From positions 18,561,789 through 18,625,788 of the forward strand of contig OZ010577.1 of assembly GCA_963932145.1 (NCBI GenBank): a stretch of DNA of 64,000 nt, in the 5' to 3' direction. The first letter of the stretch is position 1. Every line of letters starts with the position of its first letter. The notes beneath the pieces were generated by a model. The model had not been told where the DNA came from, made no database searches, and saw only the letters and a program-made list of their open reading frames with translations. Positions 41,225 through 52,229 of this stretch are shown here, in pieces. This DNA comes from Acanthosepion lycidas. Lineage: Eukaryota; Mollusca; Cephalopoda; Sepiida; Sepiidae. A program made the position numbers and the translations under genes.

Positions 41225-41915
41225 TCATAATCCCTGAGCAGGCCTTGATTTACCACCAATGATAATGAATGGTGGCGCTCTCAAAGAGGCTCTCTGCTTT
41301 GAGCATATCTTCACCCCAGACCTCAAGTTGAATCAAATCTAAAGACACTGGGAAAATGGTTAGTTTCTTATACCACTCCAGCAAGTACCTGACACCACCT
41401 ACCATGCTCTATTCTCTACAAGAGTCAGATCAAACCAAAAGTATTACTGTTATGTCTATGCTGGAGCTGCCCAAGCCAGCCTCAACATTTTCAAAGTTCA
41501 AAAGCATTCATGTGGCCTAGTAGGTAATGAATTATTTTCCACACTACAGCCTCTTTCCCCACAGATACAATACTGCGAGCCTATCATTAATCTATTGCTA
41601 TTTCCATGGAAAATGTTCTGATAAGCTACATACCATAGTTCCACCAGTTCATACCTTTACAGCTAAGATCCACTATACCATGTACACAGAGGCAAACAAC
41701 CCTCATTCTCTTTGTATTCTATTGGCAAGAAAGAACTTCCATTTGGACAGCTTCTTCCCAAAAACCATTGCTTTGCGGAACAGACTCCTGAGGAGATGTT
41801 TTCTCAACCACTACAATTTTAAACTCTTCAGGTCAATGGCCAATCATTATCTATCCTATATATCCCCATAATCTACAGTTCACATGTCAATAAAACAACC
41901 TCATTTAGTGTTGTG
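41225..41915 (+). repeat. LINE group B, longest copy
   Basis: Frames in order: CYVYAGAAQASLNIFKVQKH with GLVGNELFSTLQP, then ASLSLIYCYFHGKCSDKLHT, then TFTAKIHYTMYTEANNPHSL, then RKNFHLDSFFPKTIALRNRL and NHYNFKLFRSMANHYLSYIS. This is the CR1/Jockey-like ORF2 C terminus with only a few frame breaks. The 3' UTR follows (CAATAAAACAACCTCATTTA). Confidence 0.85.
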
Positions 41916-42585
41916 ACTTAAGGAAGGTTACTGAATAGAGAAATCACACAAAGGTTGGTAACGAATGATAATATTTAGTGCAAGAACAACAGATATAAGA
42001 TTCTTGAGTGGCATGTAGAAGTAGTAGTCAACTGAATTCCTAATGAATCTCCAACTGCAGACCAACATACCGTATTTACTACTGTATTTATGTGAATGGG
42101 GACATACCTGTATCGTCCATAGGTATGCTACAACATTTAGCATCCCTCTACCTTGTGTGATTCTTGAGGTTTGGATTTGGTGAAAAATAGTGTGAAAAAT
42201 TTTAATAATCGTTTGAGGATGATATGAGGAAGGGGAGGAAAATCTACAATACTTGTTGACATTGTACAAAGAAAATCTTTTGTTGAGACTCGGGAATTGT
42301 GGCTGATGAAAGATGTTTCAGTGATTAAATGAATTGAATTGCTTGTATATCATTGGCTGAGATGGGTGTGGTTAACACTTGATGGGTGAAATGAATGCTG
42401 TCAGAGAATGTCATGATATTTATGAGCACTGGCATAAAAACAACTTTGTTCTTTGTCCCTCGGATACTCTTTTGTTTAGGCTAAATTTTTGCACGAGAAA
42501 ATGGGTTGGGGAGAGGGAAAAATAGAGAATTGGGAAATTCATTTCCTCTCATTATTTATTTTTTTTATTTTTAAATTCAAGATGT
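41916..42585. other. Stretch without recognised gene
   Basis: No supported frame or repeat family was recognised. Confidence 0.35.
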
Positions 42586-42589
42586 TGGT

Positions 42590-42910
42590 GATCATGATTC
42601 TCCACAGATTCTTTTTTCGTTATTATCTGTAAATTGCAATGGTTTCTTCACAAAGAGAGTGGAGTGGTTTCCCTGTTGCCTTCATCCCAGATTCTTTTTC
42701 TTTATCATCTGTGAATTACCATGCATTCTTGGGGAGGTTTATGGAGTAATTTCCAGTTGATTGTTCCACACAGTATACCTTCTGTAAAACTGTTTGCCTC
42801 CTAAGGCTAGAGAGCCTAGTTTACCCTGCTACTTAACCTTTAGCTGGGATGGAGGAAGGATGAGACAGATTCGTCCAAGGGCATCTGGAGGACAAAATGA
42901 AGGCTAAGCA
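42590..42910 (-). repeat. SINE-2 remnant, partly duplicated
   Basis: GATTCTCCACAGATTCTTTT and CCAGATTCTTTTTCTTTATC are two related units (42596 and 42688) of the SINE-2 3' side. The body follows (GAGAGCCTAGTTTACCCTGC, TTTAGCTGGGATGGAGGAAG). Head not recognised. Confidence 0.45.
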
Positions 42911-43178
42911 TGAGAAGCACAAGGGTCTCGGGGACCCCCTTCCTTGAAATTTTGTATGAGGCCCACCACTCTACTGCATGTCAATTTCAAATTTTCCCAA
43001 CATGGGGGCCAACAAACCCTTGAAGGAAAATTGAGGAGAGGGCAGCATTTTTTAAATTATCAAAAATCAAGGAATTATTCAATTTAAATGAAAATTTCAG
43101 CACATTTAATTATTTACTTTTATAGTGAATAGTTTTTCATTTAGAAAAAATATCTGCGAAAATGTTATTCTTTTTATA
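42911..43178. other. Stretch without recognised gene
   Basis: A GGGTCTCGGGGACCCCC palindrome lies near 42925. Nothing else was recognised. Confidence 0.35.
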
Positions 43179-43258
43179 TTAGGTTAGTGCAAAAATAATG
43201 TCGTTTTCTCACATATGTTACTATGTGAGAAAAGGACATTATTTTTGCACCAACCTAA
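43179..43258. mobile_element. Palindromic mariner MITE (80 bp)
   Basis: Ends TTAGGTTAGTGCAAAAATAA and, inverted, TTAGGTTGGTGCAAAAATAA; flanking TA at 43177-43178 and 43259-43260. The arms pair over about 37 bp with two or three mismatches. Same family as 15253-15353 with a different centre (TCTCACATATG). Non-autonomous. Confidence 0.9.
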
Positions 43259-43260
43259 TA

Positions 43261-43834
43261 ATAACCACCAATATTATCATGACTAAATTTTACTTGAAAA
43301 ATGTTTAAATCACAAATTTTTACATTTCTTTAAAGATTAATTGCCAGTGCATCTCCGCTGGCAAAAAGGTTTATAAAGATTCCATCACAAAACAAACAGA
43401 ATTATCTTAAAAATTTGTTTTATAAAACACTATTTCAGTTTTCAGGAAAATTTTTCAGGTGTTTAAATCTTTAAACTTTTTTTTTATTTTTTTAGGCAAT
43501 CATTTTCTTTGTTTTACCTTTCTAGAAATAGGGACTAAAAATTTTAGTATTACTATTAGTAAAAAAAAAAAATCAGAGATCCTCCTTAGTGGTTGATCTC
43601 GGAATAAAAAATGATTTTACTGAGATATGTTACCCTCTTAAATAATTTGAAAGAACTGTTCAGAATGAAAATTACAATTTAAAAAAAATAAGCATTTCTG
43701 TCCCCACACGGTTGAGTGGTTTGGGATAGTAAGAACCAGCCCTCTCAATTATTACAGTTGATAATTGACAATATAACTTAGGTAGGAAAAAAGTAAAAAG
43801 TACAAAAAGCAAAAAAAAGTTGCTGAAACTACTC
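43261..43834. other. AT-rich stretch, nothing recognised
   Basis: Apart from the block leading into the hammerhead-like core at 43835 no family was seen. Confidence 0.35.
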
Positions 43835-43858
43835 TTTTCAGAGTTCTAACCTCATCAG
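43835..43858 (-). ncRNA. Hammerhead-like core
   Basis: Minus strand: CTGATGA (43858-43852), 12 nt, GAAAA (43839-43835). The two blocks match the core, but the 12-nt spacer does not fold into a good stem II, so this is the weakest exact match. Confidence 0.25.
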
Positions 43859-43899
43859 GGATTCCTGCATAGTGCAGATAGACAATGTATATTATTAGT

Positions 43900-44720
43900 T
43901 GATGGCTGACAATGGAACATCAGTTTCAAATGAATTAATAAAAATGGCAGATGGCCATAAAATAGTGCTGAAAAAAATGGTAGAGGCCAAAATGGGTCCA
44001 AAAAATGCAGGGGTAAGACACACTGACACTGAGGTGAAGGACAAGTGTCAAAAGGGAGAAATTATACTCATTAGTAAATAACAGTAGTGAAAGCATTAAC
44101 ATGTTAATAATGACAATGCTTCTTTAAGAAATTTGGACAACTTATCCATCTGATGTCAGTTTAAACTGACATCTTTGGGGTGATTTTTCCATACACTAAA
44201 TTATAATTATAAACTACAATTTTGGAAAGTTAAGCAAATGGATGACAAGTAACACATTTTGTTCTCTAGAAGTTTTTCATCAGATTAATGTGTTTATTGA
44301 TATACATGTGCCGAATTTAAAATGTTAAATTTTTTCTTTATCATGTAATATTAAGGGATACAAATTCTGAGTACTCAAAAATGTAATCTAATAATCATTC
44401 TGTATTTTATTTTGTTTTGATGGTGAGAATAGAAATTTATGAGGTCATTTTTATTAGTTGATTTGCGATAGACTCTTAGTCATTATCAGTATGGTTTAAA
44501 ATGATATAGGGGAAACGTTATGTATTGTCTGTTTAAGTAAATCAATTTTGGAAAGTGGAAATTTTTACTGAACTCAAAAAAATATGAATGTCAAGCAAAA
44601 TACCGACAATATATGGAAAAAAAAAGAAGGTACCCTTTGAAACTGATATTAGATGTAAATCAGTCTCATTCACTCAATATTTCTGTTTACTTGTAAGACA
44701 TTAAATGACTTAGAATCCTT
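43900..44720. other. AT-rich stretch, nothing recognised
   Basis: A 60-codon plus-strand frame at 43899 has no recognisable homology and is not called. Confidence 0.35.
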
Positions 44721-44727
44721 ATTAATA

Positions 44728-44826
44728 TCTTTTGCAAGGGTATTTGCAAATAAGTGAATGCCACAAACTTGACTTGAATTCGAACTCTGATTTCTCATTG
44801 CAAGCTCTTATCCATTACACCACCTG
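44728..44826 (-). repeat. SINE-2 head
   Basis: Minus strand: TGGTGTAATGG (A box) and GAGTTCGAATTCAAG (near-canonical B box), followed by GGCATTCACTTATTTGCAAA and TACCCTTGCAAAAGA. Only the 5' third of SINE-2 is present; its promoter is the best preserved in the family here. Confidence 0.72.
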
Positions 44827-44829
44827 CAC

Positions 44830-44833
<4 letters not shown>

Positions 44834-44881
<48 letters not shown>
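44834..44881. repeat. (TA)n(CA)n microsatellite
   Basis: TA tract changing to a CA tract. Confidence 0.92.
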
Positions 44882-44882
44882 G

Positions 44883-44931
44883 TCATATAGCCTGATGTGC
44901 AGTTATTGTTCAACTACATCAGGCTATATGA
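44883..44931. repeat. 16-bp perfect hairpin beside (TA)n(CA)n
   Basis: TCATATAGCCTGATGT (44883-44898) pairs exactly with 44916-44931 across a 17-nt loop. It lies immediately after a microsatellite, like F1 and F2, but its sequence is unrelated. Confidence 0.85.
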
Positions 44932-45157
44932 TGGTTCTCTGTATGGATTACAGTTTCGATTCCTCTCAGATAATACATATTATCTATGAAATTTCTCAAA
45001 TTCAGGCCAGTAAATGTAATTAATACTGTTCAATTAAAAATAGAGAATTTACTTAAATAAATTATATCGATAAAAATAACATATAGGCAATATATATATA
45101 TATATATTATGAGATTATAATAAAAACATCTTGAAATCAATGCACAAAAGCTTTCAT

Positions 45158-45214
45158 TCTGTCTATATTTCTGAGATGAGGTATTATGTACACTATTTAC
45201 ATTATTCAGCAATA
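45158..45214 (-). repeat. SINE-1 3' end
   Basis: TTCTGTCTATATTTCTGAGA and TACACTATTTACATTATTCA match the last 55 bp of SINE-1 in reverse. Confidence 0.65.
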
Positions 45215-45477
45215 TTAAATCTGAATAAACAAAATAAGGTAATAATCTGTAGAAGGTGGACCATTATATACTAATAAATTATGGCTATAAGAAATGGTAA
45301 TGCATAATTTTTAGAAATTTCATTATATTTTAAGGTAAAAGATAAATTGTGTTGGCAATTTACAGTTAATTCAATCTTTGTTTTAATAGGGACTTTTTGC
45401 TAGCAAATTTGATAATTTCTAGTTTTTCATGTAAACATCAGAAGCAAGATTCATTTAAAGATTTACAAGTTCTACTT

Positions 45478-46330
45478 TTTTTTTAGTATTTTCCATTTTA
45501 CTGTAGAGGTTTTATTAACTTCTTTTAAGTTCCAAAAATATTCAGAAAGGGACACCCTATTTCTGTATGCGTCATTGATGAAAGGTAATATATGTTGTGT
45601 CACCTATTTTTAAAGGAATTCTTGGTTCACCCGATATAAAAGTTTTTAACTGATGGAATTTCTATAGTAGAAATAGTGCTTAGGAAAACAAAAGAGTCTG
45701 TTCGATATCAGTTTTGCAAGGGACATTCATTAGAATTTCTACAATTACACTTGTTGGTACTATCTGTGTTAGTTGCTTTTGAATGGCTATTATTACTCTG
45801 GTTTTTGTATTGATTTAAAATTTTATTATGTTTTTTAATAATTTTTTCAAGATTAACGGCACAGATATAGGTATTTCTGTCAAAAATCTTATTCAGTGGA
45901 TTATTTCTGAGGAAGTGTTTCTCAATTAAATGGAGAAACTTCTGACCTAATTAAGTACTAATCATTTGGTTAAATAAGGATGTGTACCAAATGATTTTTC
46001 TCTTTCTGTTTTTATTCCTACAATGGCTGTTATTATGTTTTATATATTTGATATCAGAGCACTTATAGCCACTATTTTTAAGATAGTGCTGTAAACTTTA
46101 CTATGCTTGTAAAAGATATCTTCACTGGAAAAGTTATTGCTAGTCCTATTTTCTATGGAAGAGGGCATGTGTTTGATTACTGATGGAGGGTGGTTAGAAT
46201 TTATATATTTGATTGGCGTTTGTTTTTCCTGTAGGGTTGGAATACGTTATTAACTAGGTCTAATGTAACATCAAGGCAATCTTTTTATACTAGTGTGGAT
46301 CTTAACTTTAAAGTTGAGACTTTTAAATTC
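45478..46330 (-). mobile_element. Penelope-like element, C-terminal remnant
   Basis: Minus-strand pieces read CLDVTLDLVNN and FQPYRKNKRQSN (region after the reverse-transcriptase core), then RKRKIIWYTSLFNQM, KFLHLIEKHFLRNNPLNKIF and CNCRNSNECPL (a Cys-rich linker), then NFYIG with TKNSFKNR, the YIG half of a GIY-YIG endonuclease, and SEYFWNLKE. This order, reverse transcriptase followed by GIY-YIG, is diagnostic of Penelope-like retroelements. The copy is broken in several places and lacks the polymerase core, so it is inactive. Confidence 0.72.
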
Positions 46331-46639
46331 TCTCTTTCTCTCTCTCTCTCTCCTCTCTCTATATATATATATAGTGTATTTAGCAACAATCCTTCTTTTA
46401 TACATGTTTTGTTAAAGATGACTTACATGATACTGCAGTTAAGCTTTTTATTTAATTTTTGTTGTGTTTGTACAATTGTTTTCTTAACACAAAATTGTGT
46501 AAAAACTGTCCCAAAGTTCTGTATATTCGAGCACTTTCAGCTATTTTTTAGCTATTATCAAGGGTGATTCTTATTTTTTTATTTTTAACTAAATACATGG
46601 GTTTTTATGTATGTGTCTGAAGTTATAGGAATGTATTAT
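46331..46639 (-). other. Penelope-associated non-coding block
   Basis: Starts with a (TC)n(TA)n tract (46335-46374). On the minus strand 46561-46534 reads TTGATAA, AGCTAAAAAATAGCT (a good stem) and GAAAG. This is a hammerhead-like arrangement with two core mismatches, between the N- and C-terminal coding remnants. Confidence 0.4.
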
Positions 46640-47228
46640 TTTCCAAACACAGTCAGCACATCATGACCGTGTTCATAGTTAATGTTACTGAGTATTCCTT
46701 TTTTATTATTAGGGTTTTGATTATTTTTAATCTCTTTTACTTGTAGATGAGATTAATGTGCTTGTATTCTCTACTAGTATGTTTTGGTTAGAGTAGTTTT
46801 TTTTGTGTGGGTTTAAATGAGTCCTCATGGATCTATGGTTGGGTAGGTGTAAGTCATCTAGATAGGCATGTAGTAGTGTGACTAATATAATTATTTATTT
46901 GGTTTGATCAGGAACACAGATCCTTAAGGGCCATTTGAACTCTAAATGATATTGGTTCTTTGTAGTTGATTTTACGGGTGTGTTGTTATTTTTATGATAA
47001 GGTTAGCTGTTTTAAAGGTTTTTAATTTTCTTGTTTGGGTCAATTGGGTTTATGTATTTCTTTCTGATATTTCTTTCAGACAGTTTTTACACACTTTATG
47101 TATATTTAGGCAGCTTATTTTCATTCAAACATTTTTGGTCAAATAATTTAGATATATTAGGTCTATTTATTTTAGTTTTAATACTTTCAAGTCTAGAAAT
47201 GAATTTCTTGGTGACTGTAGAAAATTAA
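46640..47228 (-). mobile_element. Penelope-like element, N-terminal-side remnant
   Basis: The minus strand reads KFISRLESIKTKINRPNISK with LFDQ, then LPKYT, then pieces such as NTPVKSTTKNQYHLEFKWP. The 5' edge TTTTTGTTAATTTTCTACAG looks like a splice acceptor, a feature known in this class, but this is inference. The first part recurs in inverted orientation at 47545-47625. Several breaks. Confidence 0.55.
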
Positions 47229-47275
47229 CAAAAATTCCAAAATTTTCTTTCAAATAATTTTTATTTTCCTAAGTA

Positions 47276-47304
47276 CTTTCAATCTCATCTGAAACCATCT
47301 TCAG
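47276..47304 (-). ncRNA. Hammerhead-like core upstream of Penelope remnant
   Basis: Minus strand: CTGAAGA (47304-47298), 17 nt, GAAAG (47280-47276), 50 bp before the N-terminal-side coding remnant. Penelope-like terminal repeats are known to carry hammerheads upstream of the ORF, so the position fits. Stem II pairing is weak. Confidence 0.38.
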
Positions 47305-47444
47305 GAGTTGCATATCTATGGATTTTCTCCAGAATTTTAAGTTTTTGATTATTATCTTGATGCAGCACTGATGTATTTTCAATAAATATGTTTAAACTAT
47401 GATTGTGGACATGAGTGTTCCTTTAAGTATTCTGAGATTGCACT

Positions 47445-47625
47445 ATGAATGTTCAAGTGAAACATAAGCTTCTCATCACCATAGTTGTTGTAAAACCAAC
47501 ATATGTATTAACACTTTTATCAAAGATGCAATCTCCCAAAGAACATTTAAAATTAATTCATGGACTTGAAAGGATTAAAACTAAAATAAATAGACATAAT
47601 ATGTCTAAATTATTTAACCAAACAC
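47445..47625 (+). mobile_element. Penelope-like N-terminal piece, inverted
   Basis: A plus-strand frame reads SPKEHLKLIHGLERIKTKIN then RHNMSKLFNQ, homologous to the minus-strand stretch just before 47228. Two copies of the 5' coding region therefore stand head to head about 320 bp apart. The frame then runs into (CA)n(TA)n, where its open length is artefactual. Confidence 0.58.
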
Positions 47626-47633
47626 ACACACAA

Positions 47634-47695
<62 letters not shown>
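47626..47695. repeat. (CA)n(TA)n microsatellite
   Basis: CA tract followed by TA tract at the right edge of the Penelope-like piece. Confidence 0.93.
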
Positions 47696-47697
<2 letters not shown>

Positions 47698-47744
47698 CAA
47701 AATAAAAGAAAAATGTGAAATTTTTGTCTGAATTTATGGGATAA

Positions 47745-48065
47745 GGAGTTATCATTATTTACACTATTTATATTTGGGCTGTTGTCCTCATTTTTATTGT
47801 TTTTATCACAATGTTTCAGCTGTTGTACCTTCCGGCCTTTAGGTGTATATTGATCTGGGTAACCTACAGGGAATTCTGAAGTGAACCCTTTATTTAATCT
47901 ATGAGAGTAGACTGTTCTCATGTCTAAGGATATCATCTAGTTCTCATTTTTATTTAGTACTGCTCACCCATTTCCACTGAGTGCAAATACAGACTGTCTG
48001 ACCCAGGGATTGAACTTAGAACCACTGTCACCAAATTCACAAACTAATGCTATTGCCCCATTAGA
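47745..48065 (-). repeat. SINE-1 copy, variant tail
   Basis: Minus strand: a worn head (GGGGCAATAGC), B box AAGTTCAATCCCTGG, then CTCAGTGGAAATGGGTGAGC, AATAAAGGGTTCACTTCAG and GCTGAAACATTGTGATAA. Its CTGA block has decayed to CTAAAG. It shares the head spacing AATTTGGTGACAG with the copy at 11.5-11.8 kb, so these two form a subfamily. Confidence 0.72.
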
Positions 48066-48835
48066 ATAAATTGCAACAAATGCAACAAAGATGGGAATAG
48101 TGATCTGAATATAAATAATGTAAATAAAAATATTAAAATTTTATATTTTAGCAGACTTTGCCCATGTGCTTATTTCAGTTGTTATAAAAAAATGTAATGG
48201 AATGCCCCACACTCCCTATCACATATATGGACTGACTATATCAGTAGATATACCTGGTGGACCTGCTTCAGGAATTACTAGCCTGCAAACTGATTCCCTG
48301 TCTTTCAGTAGTGTATTCTCTTTTACAATAAACCTCTCTTTCTTTCAGCTATGCGCGTGTTGCTGTTCCTTTCACTCGAGTACCACATTTGTCTGCCTAT
48401 AACCTTCTTTAAGGGTACAACAAAAACAATGTCAACCAGTTTTGAAGGAAATAGTGTAATGTCGAGATCACTCAATTTGTACACTTTTTAAAATATACTT
48501 GTTTCTATCTTTTATGTTAATATGAAGGGGATACTGAAAAATATATCAAGAATCAATCATGTGGATTTGATGAAATTTGGCAACCATTTATGGAGGAGCT
48601 TACTGCAAATGCATGAACAGATACTCTCTGATTGGGTTATGCAGTCAAATACTATTGAGTATGGTTGAAAGCCAGAGCTTTTTAGCACTCATTTGTAGAA
48701 TACTGACACTGAAAATGGAATTTATTTTTTTTGCATTTATTTATTCAATCTGACCAACAAAAGTAAATGTAAAAATGTTAATTATTCAGTTTATAACTTT
48801 ATGGTAACTTTTTTCTTCTTAATTCCTCAGATACT
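48066..48835. other. Stretch without recognised gene
   Basis: GCTATGCGCGTGTTGCTGTT and the preceding ACAATAAACCTCTCTTTC (48325-48370) could be the edge of an old LTR, but no other support was seen. Confidence 0.3.
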
Positions 48836-48839
48836 ACTT

Positions 48840-49260
48840 CTGTTTTTATTCATTTCATAATGGTATTTCTATGGTACTTGACAGTCCTTGACAGGAATTG
48901 TTTTTGTTCTTGATGCCTGAATGACTTGATAAATTTCAATATCATAGCAATTCTCCTCTCTGCAGAGTGATTGACCATTCTAAGCTGATTGATAAAGCTT
49001 CTTAGTGTCTCATGGGAGTATTCTTCAATATAAGTGACCCCTGAATAATTTCAAGAATGTCTTTGTACAGCTGGTACTGATGCATTTTGAAACACAAAGT
49101 CCACCCACCGTCTATAAATTTTTTTCTTTCTTCCATCCTGACTTCTCCAAATTCTATAAAATTATTTCGTTCTCTCCATAACTGACTTTCCTTTATGAAT
49201 GCATTAGTCAAATATTTGTTTTTGACAAATACCAAAGGTCTCTCTTAGCTACCTTTAAAG
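48840..49260 (-). pseudogene. Uncharacterised protein remnant
   Basis: The minus strand reads MVFVKNKYLTNAFIKESQLW, RERNNFIEFGEVRMEERKKF and IDGGWTLCFKMHQYQLYKDI, and after one frameshift near 49013 SHETLRSFINQLRMVNHSAE and RRIAMILKFIKSFRHQEQKQ. Composition is protein-like and charged. The pattern V-N-x-x-A-E-R-x-I-A-M-I resembles a repetitive uncharacterised protein family I associate with cephalopod and other invertebrate genomes, but I cannot name a domain. Likely a C-terminal fragment of a mobile-element or multicopy gene, with only one or two disruptions. Confidence 0.45.
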
Positions 49261-50600
49261 CACTCACATTGACATCTGTAACATTTTAAGAGTACAATCA
49301 TGTGCAAATCCTTTCTTGTGTTCATTGACTCGGAATTGCTTCTTTCCAAAAACGGACATATATGATGCTAACAAAATATGCCATTAAGTGCATATATGGC
49401 CATTGCCACACACCTCACCTGATAGGAAAGTTCCTGGCTATCTGAATACAAAATCACCAAAAAAAAAAAAAAGAAACTCTTTGGAGTTGGATAGCTTGTG
49501 TCTTTCATTACTTTGATATAGTCAACCATTTTAAGATGTTCGTTTTCTAAGATGTTGTGTGTGCTTTTTATTCACATTTTTAACTTTACAAATATCTTGA
49601 TATTAAGACCACTTGATGATAAAGCTGAGATACAATGGGACCCAACAGAAAATCCATGAAGTGAATTGGGTTTGAAGAGTTTGCTGTTTTTTGATCAGCA
49701 GTAAAACCACAAAATGAGTTCTTCAAAGCAACCATCCACTGTCCAGAAGCAAAAAAAAAAAGATAATAAATAAAAAATAAATTAAAACTTTTAGGATTAA
49801 GTGCCACTTGGCTGGAACGTAAGGTATTCCTGTTGTAGGCTTATACAGGTAGAGCCACAGTTAGAGTAAGTCAGTTGTGAGTCATGTGTAAAGTTGGACA
49901 AGATAGCAGTCAGTGGTAGTGGTAGATAAGGTGTATGTCATGAAGTAGAGATGGGTGTTGAGATGGGTGAGGAGAGAGTTGGCAGTCAGAATGATGAGAA
50001 AGAGATGGTTAGAATAAAAAATGCAGTGTTGAAGACAGAGATCTTGCTGGCAAAGAGAAGATTTGTTCAATATATCTGTTTGTAGAGAAGACAGAAGTAG
50101 CAGCAAAAATATTCCAACTGTTATTTACCTAAGCTCCCACCTAGATCGAAGTAAATCCATGAATAAAAGAACCAATATAATGAAAACAGAGTTCATTTTT
50201 TTCTGTTCTCACCGTAGTGTTATTTCACCTTCAATTTCCCAGTTTTTGTTTACACTGACACAAAGATTGAAATATATGGTTTGTGGGGGGGGTAGCTAAC
50301 TCACTGGTGAAAGATTGAGTTGAGGTCAAAGGCTGTAAGTTTACATTTAGAATCACTGTCCAGTGCTTCTCTCTAAGAGCACCAGCTTGTTTATATGATA
50401 GTAGCAAAGCAGCTACAAAAGATTTCCCCAAATTCCTTATCAAACAACATACAAGCTCCAATTATTCAATCCTTTATCTACTTGGTTCATGGAGGCCTTA
50501 TTGTGTTGAAAGATTGGTTCCCTATATGATCATCGAAGTTAAGCAACATTGAGCTTGATCAGTACCAAGATGGCTGACTGTTTGGGAATACCAAGTGCTG
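49261..50600. other. Possible further remnant, else unrecognised
   Basis: The minus-strand frame 49807-49586 (PIHFMDFLLGPIVSQLYHQV) may belong with 48840-49260, but the link is broken. A plus-strand frame at 50063 is not supported. A poly-A-like run lies at 49449-49473. Confidence 0.3.
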
Positions 50601-50604
50601 TAAG

Positions 50605-50780
50605 CTCGGATGTGAGTGGTGTAATGGATAATGGCTTGGAATTGTTAATCAGAGAGCCATGTTCCAATTCCAGTCAGGTTCTTTATAGTCACTTATGCAC
50701 AAACATCCTTGCCCTTGGGAAAGGTATGGATCCCCCCTTATCCCCCAGCTATGGGTTAATTAGTAAGGCTTATATCAATA
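50605..50780 (+). repeat. SINE-2 with tRNA-like head
   Basis: TGGTGTAATGG (A box), GTTCCAATTCCAG (B box), TTATAGTCACTTATGCACAA, CCTTGCCCTTGGGAAAGGTA and CCCAGCTATGGGTTAATTAG. It ends in the A-rich sequence AAACTAAAAAAAAAATG. Confidence 0.75.
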
Positions 50781-50799
50781 AAACCATTATAAACTAAAA

Positions 50800-50885
50800 A
50801 AAAAATGTATACAAAATATTTAGATTTTGCCATTAAATAACCCATAGAGGTTGATATGCCACTTAACAAAACCAACCAACCAAAG
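50800..50885 (+). repeat. Repeat C 3' end
   Basis: TATTTAGATTTTGCCATTAA, ATAACCCATAGAGGTTGATA and CCACTTAACAAAACCAACCA match the terminal part of repeat C. 5' truncated, as expected of a retroposon. Confidence 0.65.
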
Positions 50886-52195
50886 CATTGATGAACTTCC
50901 TCTGTCCTCTATTTGTACGGATAGTAATGTCTTATATCCTTGTAAGATGTCATTTATTTTTTTATCATACCTTGCCAAGCAATATCAAGGAATTTCTCCT
51001 GTTCAATTCCTCACACATGCTGCTTCATAATCCCCTTTTTTTTTTGGTATTTTCTGTTTTTATTCTTCATCAGTTTTGTGTATTCCTTGTACAATTTCTG
51101 ATATGCTTTTCCATCTTGATGAGAATACTTTCTGACTTTTTGGAACATAAATCTTTGCAGCATCAGAAAGTATCTCCTTTATTGTCCTATAATAGGACTT
51201 GTTCTTTGGAAGGAAAGTGAGCCTTCAGACATCCATCACTTAACATCTTTTCAGAATGCGAAATTCCTTTTGTGGTTGTCATAAAACTTAACATTTTATT
51301 GTCCATTGTTCCACTAGTGCAAATGTTTTTTAAGACCAAACAAGTATTAATTGTATTTTAACAAGATGTGTAAGTACATAATAGATTTTAGCCTTTTCCA
51401 TTTATATCTATATAAAACAGTTAAATAGTCATTTAACTTGATAATTGAGTCCACCCATATAGTGAAAACATGCTTAAATAGCGAAAAATGGCAATTTTTA
51501 CTGGTTTGTTTCTTATTTTTCATTGATGTTTCAACCAGTTTTCATCAAACTTAACAATTGCTTTATAAATGTATCCTTTTTTATATCCCTGATAGCCCAC
51601 TGACAAATTGAATTTCAAAAACTTCAAAATAATTGTGGTCTGAAGTGGGTTTTCATGTTGCCTGTTTTACTCCTTCATGTCCTCGGCTAACTTTGCTTGA
51701 ATAAATACAGACTACTTCTGTCATATTAGTAACTGCATTAATTCAAAATCTTTATCTTAATGAAAGTACTTTAAAGTTATTGAGGAAGATGGACTTTGTT
51801 AGATCTAAGCAGGATGCTGTTTTTGCTCCATTCTAATAGAACACTTTTCTGATCAGCAAGCTGGGTAAGGCTGCTAGTTATTTATAAAATAATCAAAATA
51901 AAGGGTCATCCACTAGTAAAAAACAAGTCTTAAAATATGTTCTGTTTGTGGAACATTGGGCACTAAAAGGTTAAGAGAAAAAGAAAATATGAATAGTACA
52001 CAGGTGATTAATTGGGGAGGAAGTGTGTATCAAGTGGAGCCAGTTCAAAGTTTATATGACCATAAGAATAATTTGATTTGGGAATTCCACCACTTCAAAG
52101 CAGCAAACATTTTTGACTGTTGCCAAAATCTTGAGTATTTGTGAACCTACTGTCTATCCAACACACTTGTGTATCAATTTTATTAGTTATGATTT
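50886..52195. other. Stretch without recognised gene
   Basis: Frames at 50888-51220 and 51956-52144 show no recognisable domain. Nothing else was seen. Confidence 0.35.

Positions 52196-52197
<2 letters not shown>

Positions 52198-52229
<32 letters not shown>

Noticed and set aside
44883-44931. Intrinsic terminator or microRNA precursor
   Set aside because: The 16-bp stem with a 17-nt loop is too short for a typical precursor, and bacterial-type termination does not apply.
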